A DNA stretch of 37,752 nt. Origin: Acanthaster planci. Its lineage: Eukaryota; Echinodermata; Asteroidea; Valvatida; Acanthasteridae. A program made the translations under genes and the position numbers. Shown one piece after another: positions 29,603-37,752 of this stretch. The notes beneath the pieces are model-generated. The model did no database searches. It saw nothing but the letters and a program-made list of their open reading frames with translations, and was not told the origin of the DNA. Positions within the stretch are counted from its first letter, which is position 1; every line of letters begins with the position of its first letter. The DNA lies in the NCBI RefSeq assembly GCF_001949145.1, contig NW_019091642.1, positions 168,892 through 206,643 on the forward strand, read 5' to 3'.

Positions 29603-31880
29603 TTGAATTGAGAGTAATCGATTTTTTGTTTTCTTTGGGGGGCATTTTTTTCCTGTATTATTTATCGCACCATAATTTTGAATTGGATTCATTGTATTGC
29701 TTTCAGAAAGCCCGAAATCCAAGGCAGGAATTTCCTGGATTTGGTTGTCTAAGGGGTGCAGTGTACCCTCCTCCGGGAAAGCCAAATCTTGACGGGGTTG
29801 GTGTAATAAGGAGGAACCACGTGAGGCAGGTCTGAGAGACCACGAAGCGAGACTTGGGAACGACAGGGAGCGTGCACAAGCCTGATGAGGGATAGTGGAC
29901 ACCGTTCGTTCAGGATAGACGATTCAGGCAAAGAGTTACCAATATAATTAGTGGCTTACTTCATAAATTTGTGTGCCACATATTGCTGAATCGATTGTAA
30001 ATTTTGTTCCCTGCTATTGTATTACATGTATAGATTATTGTACTTACCATGTTGGATATTTTGCCTTGGTGGCAAGCTGCGATTGTTAATATGTCACCTT
30101 AGGGCGAGTTGTGGTGATACTGGTAATAACACATATAAGATGCTGATGTTGTTTAGGAATCATTTCATTTGAGACTAGTGTGGTTGTCCATACTTAATTA
30201 CATTAATGTTGCCGTGTCTGAGATATATATGTGTGTTAATTAATAACTGAGTACTTTGCAGTACCTGGAATCAAGGTTGTTAATTCAGGAATTATTGTTG
30301 TGGAATATTTGCAGCTGGTTTGAGACCGGAATTGTGAAAGTGCGATCCCTGTTTGGGAAACAATTCAAATATACGTAGTAGGGTCATCTTTCGGAAGCGG
30401 AGCATTATTTTAATATAGGATTTGTACAGCTAATTAATCAAATATTCTAGGTGAGAATCAACAGATTTGTTTACTTTTCGCACTTTTATCAATTGCCAGT
30501 ATATATTTAACACGACATATTTAATTGCATGTGAAAGTGTTAAACTTGGGACATTTCGGAATAAATTGTAAAAAAAAACAAAAAAAATTAGTTTATTTGA
30601 TTGCCTTACCGACTGAGGTCTCACAGTGAAATTGTTGGAATTGAGTCTCCCATCTATAGAGGGATCCCAATACGACGCCTTTAGCGTCGTTCTGCGCATT
30701 TCCGCGTTTGAAAAAGAGGCTGTATGTGTCAGCTTCAATTCTTAATACGATCAGACGATTGAAAGTGAGTGGTCAAGATGCAAAATACATAAAGGTATAT
30801 ATGTTAAATTCAGACTTTTCAAGCGGCAATTTTTTGTGGAAGAGTCTTTCAGGGTGACTACACCTGTCACACCTAACGAAAAAATAACGGCAATTTACCG
30901 CGAACTAACGTACCTGCGATGGTCGTGTATCTGCATGTGCAGTGGGCGTGGTTTAAACTGAAGTGGCGTCACACTTACGAACCGGAGACTCCATGTACTG
31001 TGTCGACCCGCGGGCGCGGGGTGCAGTTCAACACAGAGGGTCTCGGTTTCGATGCTGATATGCGCTGACGGCGCTAATGTGAAATCCCTCTAAGGTATTT
31101 CAGCCAGGTGCTGCTGGCCAAGGATGTCCCCATGGTTTTTGGCAGTTTCGCGTAAATGTGTGATTTCTCTGGGCTTCCCTGAGAGATGTAACCGCGACAA
31201 CGCGGGAACCAGACCTGGGGAGACTGGGATCCACGTTTTCATCTCCATCATCTGTCACCTAGGAAAGTTTGCTGCAGCTAGACAAGGTTAACGACCGGGT
31301 ACCCGAAGATTGCAACGAATTTTTGTTGTGTGGATCTTCCATGAGATACCGTGAATGACTTGTTGGTGTTAAGCCCTTAAGGAATTTTTATAGGCTAGAT
31401 TTGGAGATCCAAGTTCATCCACGAAATTTCAGTAGAATGTAAATATATTTTCAAACTGTTTGCATATATCCAAACTAGTCTTTGCAGCTTTTGTCAGTGA
31501 CTTGTCCCGGAAATTTGCAAAATTGTAGACATTTTGTAAAGGTGGACTCGGTTTTCGAAGAACATGTTTTAAAACATTGTGAGATGCAATCTAAAGTGTG
31601 CATTTGCTGAAGAACAATTCGGGGTTCAATCATATTAACACTCACTTCCGAGGATACATGTAACTGTCTTCCCAAAAGATCCTGCACAGTTTTGTCTTCA
31701 ACAAGAAACTTTATTTGTATGGGACAACGAGAAATTATCACATAGCAAACCTCATGCAACAAACAGGCTTGTCTTACACTGTACTGTAGCCCCACAAGGA
31801 CAAGTTTTAGAAACAAAAATTGGTCAATTGACGTACGTCTGAGGTCATTCGGGAACAGTATTAAGTGCACGGTTCATCTG
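29603..31880. other. No gene recognised after the gap
   Basis: AT-rich sequence without convincing exons. A proline-containing open stretch at 29707-29835 was considered and not accepted. Confidence 0.45.
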
Positions 31881-31909
31881 CCCTAAGATGCAGCCATTAT
31901 GCTACGGGG

Positions 31910-32110
31910 TTCTATCAACGACAAAATTGTGTCGCCTCGTGCCGTCGCCCAAACGCAACGACGCAACGCTAGCGACCCGTCGCGTCATGCCCTTCAGCTG
32001 TCTCGGTGTGCCATTGTGTCGTGTCGTGTCGTCGACCCACAGTGTCATGCCGACCTGTCGTCCCGTTGGATCATGCTCTCGCCGTCGCCTCGTTACTGGT
32101 GGAAATAGAG
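31910..32110 (+). repeat. CpG-rich degenerate GTCGTGTCG repeat, left block
   Basis: Dense GTCG/GTCGTG motifs (e.g. GTGTCGTGTCGTGTCGTCG) with high CpG in an AT-rich setting. Complementary in character to the block at 32255-32505. Confidence 0.65.
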
Positions 32111-32254
32111 TGCGCCCCCAGAGACGGAGCTAAGTTCCATGCCAAGAGATACAATTCACGTGGTCACATCTTGTAGGCCCTATACAGGCACAGTATTTTT
32201 CCAGGACTTGTGATTAAGTCCTCTACTGGTCGTGATAATCACCAGCTGTTTTTA

Positions 32255-32505
32255 GAAAAACTAAGGCATGATGACACGATACGACGGCGATGACACGACG
32301 CGACAGCGTGACACGACGATGCAATGACACAGCGCAACGACACGACATCAGAACGCGACACCACATCGGCAGAACGTGACGGCCTAATCCATATTGTATA
32401 AAATCATGTAATGAAAGGCAATGCAACAGCTTGACAGCAAGCCGCGACGGCCTTAAGAAACGTCGCCACACGACAGCACGACGCCAGGACGGCACTGGAA
32501 ACCTG
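32255..32505 (-). repeat. CpG-rich degenerate CGACACGAC repeat, right block
   Basis: Repeated GACACGACG/CGACAGC motifs, the reverse complement of the motif in the left block, so the pair forms an imperfect inverted repeat with a loop of roughly 145 bp. Confidence 0.65.
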
Positions 32506-32814
32506 TATAGCATAGATTTGGTTGGCTATAAAACACCTTGTGTTTGAGATAAAGACCATCAAAAGTAAAGGTCAGGTCATGGAGAAAGACCTAACAGATT
32601 CAGTAAGCTCCACCCACTGTTTTCTGACCAATCACAGCCGTGATTTATGTCCAACATGCTTGCACTCGCGATTGACATTCTTGTACGTGCGTTTGATGCG
32701 CTCGGATGAAACCTGCGGAGGGCATACTGGAGAAGACGACGTGCTAAGCTGACGTGCGTAGTTGGTGGGGCTCACTTTATGGTACGGTGGCTGATCTCCA
32801 CCAGGAATACACTT

Positions 32815-33010
32815 TATGTCGCCATAATACAGCGTTATAACTCCCTAATTTATGGCGTAATAATGCCCTGTTAGGGCATAAGGGCCACAGTAACTGCAAA
32901 TACTATGCTCATAAGTGGAGCCACTTGTGTTAATGCGTCGTAATAGAGCTTTATAACGCGATAATAGGGCGTTATAAAGCCTTGTAGTGGTCTTCTACAG
33001 GCCCTCTACA
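32815..33010. repeat. GTTATAA-rich region with small hairpins
   Basis: Motif GCGTTATAA or its complement recurs (GCGTTATAAC, TTATAACGCG, GGGCGTTATAAAG), together with the hairpin ATGCCCTGTTAGGGCAT. Possibly a short palindromic element. Confidence 0.4.
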
Positions 33011-33310
33011 ACGTATAAGAAACACAACTAAAACGAAAGTACATCTACACACAGTAAAAGTAAGAACAAGTAAAACAAGTAAGACGATCGTAAAACAAAA
33101 TACTAATTACTAATTCCACTCATAATTACAAAAGAAATCATAAGTGTGGAAAGCACACGAAAACAAAGTAAGACTCAAAATTAAAAATATATAAAGACAC
33201 AAATGTGATAGAGTAAAACTACAAAATACTTAAGGATTAACCCAAATATAAGGGAAATCAAATTAAATTTTTAAAAAATAAAATAATGTCTCAAGTACAA
33301 TTTCACCTGC

Positions 33311-33466
33311 GATTCACAATGGTGCGCCTCCAAATTTGTCACGCGTTGACCAATCACAGGGCAAGAAATCTTTCGACCCTTTCCAAACGCACACTTGGTC
33401 GACAGATCTCGCGCACTGTAATTGGTCAACGCTCATCAAACTCTTGGAGGCGAATTATAGTGAAAC
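33311..33466. repeat. Foldback element with GCGTTGACCAAT arms
   Basis: Left arm (CACAATGGTGCGCCTCCAAA, then GCGTTGACCAATCAC) is matched on the opposite strand by the right arm (ATTGGTCAACGC, then CTTGGAGGCG, ATAGTG). The centre is about 60 bp. Confidence 0.7.
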
Positions 33467-33895
33467 CCCTGTTTTTACCAACACCAATTACTTCGTGAAA
33501 AATATGTAGAAAATTTGTCATAACTGTTCCCGTGTCTTCTTTCTTGTCTTCTGACTAAGTTGTGGCTGAGCCCAACGAGCCTATGTACATGTCCTGTACG
33601 CCAGTGATGCATACTGCACATTGAGACCTCACGACGCGATGATCATAAAAAGGCCCAACTAATTATAATGTTCCCCATCATGACGGTTTCCCATTTTACT
33701 GCATTTTGCCATAACGTTAATGTGTAATTGTAGAGTTGAAAAACCTCAGAATATAAACATTGTTTTGCAGACACACCCACCCAAACTCAGACACGTACAC
33801 TGTACATGTAGACACTGAGGACAGAGGGCGTACTTCATCAACATGATATTAAGTCTAAGAAAATGGCTTGTGTGGCATATCATAGCTTAACTTGG

Positions 33896-35116
33896 CTACA
33901 GCTTCATTGTGTTACGACAAAAGTCTTTGATGGTCTTTCAAGTTTCGGTCTGCAGTGCCACAGTGCAAGCTGCTTCGATGTCGTTGTTGCAAGGAACTTT
34001 CCTCAACTGGAAGAATCTGCGCAGGCCTTCTTGGACGTCTGTCTTCTCCGCTGTAGTCCAGGAACGGCGCTTCACTCGTCTCGGTGGCAGAGAGGGCTCT
34101 CTTCTGCGTGGTGCAGCATGACCAGGCAGCTGTCCTATTAATGTAAAGGCAAGAAAAGGTCATTAGAAATGTAGGTGACAGCTCAACAGACAGCCCGCCC
34201 GTATGACAGACAGAGATAGACAGACAGACCGACAGGCCGAGTTGATAAATCTTACCGTTTACGACGGATTCATCTCGCAGGAGTCTTCATTGCTGTCTCT
34301 GCTGCCCCCACTGTCGCTGCTGTCCTCTTCACTGGTGAAGCCTTCTGCAAGTAAACAGAAACTATTGAAATCAACCAGTTAAAGTACACATAGGCCTACA
34401 TGTACAGGTATCTGGTAGTCTCCGCTTGGCGTTGGGGAACATGATTTTTGGAGTTATTGGGCACGATATTTTTATTGGGTGAGTTGGGGTGACCTTTTTC
34501 TTTGTATTGATCTGTTCTTCCTTTGCGGCAAAGATTTGGAAGAAAGATAATGTTTCAGGTAGGGTCTGATGCCCTGTAAGTGTGAGTCTGGGTTTTGTTG
34601 AGGTAGTTTGAAGTAAAGCGTTGGGTAGAATGGACATGGGACGCATGGTTTGAGTATAGGGTGTCCTTATCTCCAGTTACATGCATGTCTTTCAAGGATT
34701 TCCCCTGCTGGGTGACCCTCTTTGAAATCAGGAAAAGTCTGGACAGTTTGGTGACCCACTGTACAGTATCTGGCAGCTGGTAGTATTCGCGATGTACCAG
34801 CAGATCGTAGCCCATGAAGTTGGATAGAGTTTCAAGCTGATGTTCCTTTAATGCAAGAATTTGAGATGCAGTTGCTGCATGTTTACAGAGTTTGGTGGAC
34901 CGGATACTAGATGCATCGTCAAGGCCAGCCTTATCTGCATATGCCCTAAACAGTCACTCCCTCGTATGTGGCCTCTCCCGCCATAACAACGCTGTGCGAA
35001 CAAGAAGTTGTTGTCCTGGGCTACTCCAGCTTCATGTCTCTTGGTGACCAGAGCATTCAACCACGCTACTGCCTCACTGCTTAGAAAGCACAGGAACAGT
35101 TCTGCCTCTCTTGACA
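33896..35116 (-). pseudogene. Decayed tyrosine-recombinase-like mobile-element ORF (C-terminal part)
   Basis: Three minus-strand blocks. Block 1 (35116-34681): VKRGRTVPV, then AWLNALVTKRHEAGV, NNFLFAQRC, HIRGSDCL, RSTKLCKHAATASQ, LSNFMGYDLLVHREYYQLPD and GKSLKDM. This order fits the catalytic half of a tyrosine recombinase: R-G-R hairpin, the box usually holding R-K-H, then a GH-like motif and a candidate nucleophile Tyr. Frame changes are needed near 35085 and 34953. Block 2 (34344-34256): acidic GFTSEEDSSDSGG, ends at an in-frame TAA. Block 3 (34134-33896): basic/aromatic domain KRRSWTTAEKTDVQEGLRRF, then KVPCNNDIEAAC, with an in-frame TGA (33940-33938) before KTIKDFCRN. I recall this combination from repetitive ORFs of aquatic animals; the exact family (Crypton-like or other) is not resolved. 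The lesions indicate a dead copy, though assembly errors could explain single ones. Confidence 0.6.
34177..34240 (+). repeat. GACA-type microsatellite
   Basis: Interrupted GACA/GACAGA tandem repeats (GACAGACAGAGATAGACAGA and similar), lying between blocks 2 and 3 of the recombinase relic. Confidence 0.7.
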
Positions 35117-35618
35117 ACTGTCAGAACTAGTCACCTACCTCTAATAGTGTTCAATCAGTAAGGCAAGTAAAATCAAGTCCACAAATTCTTCTGTACTTTC
35201 TGTTGCTTTATTACACTACAATTATGTACCTGACAGTGATAACCTACGGAAGTTAAGTCGCGAGTAAAATTACGTATACATACCTGACTCTACCCAAAAG
35301 TCAAAATGGTATAACATCGAATTAACCGCTCAGTTATAATACCGTTTTTGGATGCTGGTCGACCCAAAACCCCCTTTGGGGCCCGGGGAGGGAGGGCGTT
35401 TAATCTAACAACGCAAGGCTGACTAATCATGTCACTGACTGGCCAGAAGGCTGACTAACAACCAATTAGGTCGAGCGTACAATCGGGCCTTAGGCTCATC
35501 CTCTTTTGGTCACTTGCCTCTGCTGGGGTTGCGTCCTTCTTAAAAAAAATCTCTCAAGATTTAGCCACAATCGACATCCGCGCAGCCCGTTTCGGGACGC
35601 AGGCATATCCCCCTGATC

Positions 35619-35927
35619 ATGGGAAACAGAGGAAGGAAGCAGAAGACGCAGGATCGGTCGGTACGTGGTCGAACACGATCCGAGTCTCGAGCAATCCAGA
35701 ACCTTCTTGCCTCGCCGTTACCGTTCGACCACGGGCACGTTGGAGAGCGCCCTCATTCGGCCAACTTTGTCGACTCCGGGGCAACCAGCAGCGGTACGTT
35801 GACTTCGTTTTCAGCGGGGCTCAGCAGTTTGCGTCAACAGACCCCGCCGATCGCCAACACCGTGTCATCATCGGCACAGTGCCTTTGGAATTACTTGCTT
35901 GGTATCCTGGTTCACGCTGCACGCTAG
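35619..35927 (+). CDS. Hypothetical 102-residue ORF, unrecognised
   Basis: Begins MGNRGRKQKTQDRSVRGRTR, a basic Arg-rich N terminus, followed by a Ser/Thr-rich middle (GATSSGTLTSFSAG) and a short hydrophobic end. The composition is richer in G/C than the flanks. It could be the start of a mobile-element ORF or a first exon; no donor was confidently assigned and no homologue is recognised. Confidence 0.25.
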   Translation: MGNRGRKQKTQDRSVRGRTRSESRAIQNLLASPLPFDHGHVGERPHSANFVDSGATSSGTLTSFSAGLSSLRQQTPPIANTVSSSAQCLWNYLLGILVHAAR

Positions 35928-35929
35928 CA

Positions 35930-37752
35930 TCCATGACTTATTCTATCCCTGGTTTTCGGCGGATGTAGCGACTAGCAATACAGCAGTAAAATGCAGCCAT
36001 GTCGGCAACACACACAAGTGTTAACGCCTTCAATCGTGGATTGTTCCTCTTTTGTTCATACTAGAACTTTTTCGGAGGACCTCCCATATGTTTTGTACAC
36101 GTTTTCAAACAGTGGACTCTTCGGCAACCGTTGACCCTATTGTCCCCTATTTGTTATAGGTCCACAATATACACAAACTCATGTACATAAGTAATACCAC
36201 TATCAGTCTCACTGCAGGCATGCCAGGCGGCTCCGATGAGACTTCACGTAGGCCTATGTTCACGGTGGTCATTTAGTTAGTGCGCATGCGCCCGAATTCG
36301 CCTAGTTACACATAGCAACGAAGTTTTGCGCGGTTTATTTAAAAATTGTTAACGAACTTTTCGTAAGCACATTTTGTGAATTCTGAAGATAGAATATTTA
36401 CTAATACCATGCACACATCTTCTCTTTGAACAGAGCTTCATATTTTCATTTCTTCTGAAGGTCATAAGAAAACAGAATTTGAGACACCCCTATTTCCAAA
36501 GTTTCCCCCAAAAAAGTAATCGTAAATTTCCTCAAATTTTGATGTGAAAATCATTTTTCACATCGAGGTTCCTTGACGGATTGCAAGTTAAGGACTTTAT
36601 CCAACCGCTCTAAATGCCGCATATGAATGCATCAAGAGGTTTCCATGACAGGTGAGTTTACTTTTCAGTAAATTTTTTCGTGCCATTCGTACTGCATCCG
36701 TAATTGTGCAAGTTGCTCACACCATGCACTGGAACTATAGGTGCAGTCATAGCACCGTTCCGGGGTTACGTCGTTCCTCGACGAAATCTCTGATCTGACT
36801 TCGCGCATCTTAAAATCAGTGGAAATGTGTGATTGCATTAGTAGTAGTAGTTTGAATCTACATTCACCTACAACATCGACCAATGACAGCACAATGGTTG
36901 CGTACGCTTCTTTGAAACCATGGACCTCAGAGGAGCATGTGGCATGCATGTTTGTAATATGCATACAGGTGCGTTTGTGCATGCACATGTACATGAACAC
37001 CCACCATATGTTTATACATGGTCTTGCATGCATTTTTCTGATTCTGATGTTTAACATTCAAGTTGAATCACGTAAGACAGAATTTAGCCTTCACGTTCAT
37101 ATAGTAATCATATACTGTACATATACGCATATTGCATGAAAAACACTTTTGTGTGCAGGTAATTTAGCTTGGATTTGAGACTGTTTATTCCCAATACAAG
37201 TACTTCGTAGTGCATATTCCAGTAAACATACCAACCTATGGCGTAAAAATGTTAATTTAGAGCAGGTGTTTTTAAACACCCAGTGTGATATCGAGGACGG
37301 CTTCCCAACGTCTTGAGATTTCGCTGACCGTCAGAAATGCTCACTGTTGCCTCAGATGTCTATGTATTGCGAACTGAGGGCGTCCTCGATTTACAATCGG
37401 ACCTCGATTCGTGGCTGCGTTAAAACATAGACGAGCTCCCTCTGCACCTTCAACAAGTACACCCACACTATTCTGTAAATTTACCGTACGTTGTGTTTGT
37501 CCGCGTAACTTGATATGTGATTTTGCCGCATTTGTACCGCACCTTAAGGGTGGCTCGTTTGCTGTGGGTCGCGTGCCCAAAAATCTCCCCTCGACGGAAA
37601 AGCGCTGTAACCGTCTTGGACAAGGCCAGTTTACAGGCAAGTAGCCAAGCTAAAATTGCCTCTGCAGACCAAATAATGTTTTGAGTACAGTTAAATTACC
37701 TGTTATTGTATACAGCATATCGGGGCACGTGGACTCGATGATTTGTAAGCAA
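35930..37752. other. No gene recognised at the window end
   Basis: AT-rich sequence with CATGCATG-rich patches around 36940-37030. A GC-richer stretch at 37340-37650, open on both strands, might be an exon or repeat but has no recognisable features. Confidence 0.4.
36281..36292. promoter_or_regulatory. NRF1-like palindrome
   Basis: TGCGCATGCGCC, containing the perfect 10-bp palindrome GCGCATGCGC that is the core of NRF1 sites. It could mark a promoter, but no gene start was recognised next to it. Confidence 0.25.

Noticed and set aside
29707-29835. Possible plus-strand terminal exon after TGCTTTCAG with a proline-containing end
   Set aside because: Only 42 codons, no recognised homology, and upstream sequence is hidden by the gap. 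Too weak to annotate.
28962-29902. Long ORFs of 227-292 codons on both strands
   Set aside because: They run through the 565-N gap, so they are artefacts.
31888-32133. Overlapping plus-strand ORFs in the CpG-rich block
   Set aside because: Open frames caused by the GTCGTG repeat composition; both frames are open and repetitive.
36665-37057. 130-codon minus-strand ORF
   Set aside because: Composition (Met/His/Cys from CATGCA repeats) and the antisense ORF at 36819-37139 suggest chance.
1-37752. tRNA, rRNA, CRISPR or bacterial operon features
   Set aside because: None seen; the window is eukaryotic with spliced genes.

Overview
Eukaryotic genomic DNA: AT-rich, split genes with GT-AG introns, many non-autonomous repeats and one assembly gap of 565 N (29038-29602). 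The exon/intron style, the GRL101-like receptor and the excess of the palindromes TAGGCCTA and TACATGTA fit a marine invertebrate, probably a deuterostome (echinoderm, hemichordate or cephalochordate). That placement is inference; no species is claimed.

Region 1 (1-3600): intergenic, with short direct repeats, a T22 tract and copies of a dispersed repeat.

Region 2 (23032 down to 3733, minus strand): one complete gene, reconstructed here as 24 coding exons (5085 nt with stop, 1694 residues). Every junction has AG/GT signals and compatible phase, and the total is divisible by three. The predicted protein is a leucine-rich-repeat GPCR of the LGR type C / GRL101 kind with a very large ectodomain: signal peptide, LDLa x3, CUB, LDLa, CUB, LDLa x2, CUB, LDLa x2, CUB, degenerate LDLa, CUB, LDLa x2, LRRNT, about five LRRs, CC hinge, seven-helix domain, Ser/Thr-rich tail ending NTRL. 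LDLa and CUB exons are all phase 1-1, LRR exons are phase 2-2, and the LRRNT exon (phase 1 in, phase 2 out) is the adaptor. The insertion of five CUB domains among LDLa repeats of a rhodopsin-family GPCR is the main discovery candidate. The ~4 kb intron 4 holds a palindromic MITE and a large foldback repeat.

Region 3 (23.1-33.5 kb): mostly non-coding, with hairpins, CpG-rich degenerate inverted repeats, a 51-bp tandem duplication, a foldback element and the N gap. No confident gene was found.

Region 4 (33.9-35.1 kb, minus strand): a decayed multi-exon copy of a tyrosine-recombinase-like mobile-element ORF with frameshifts and an in-frame stop, followed by low-complexity GACA sequence. 35.6-35.9 kb holds a plus-strand ORF of unknown nature; 36-37.75 kb has no recognisable gene.
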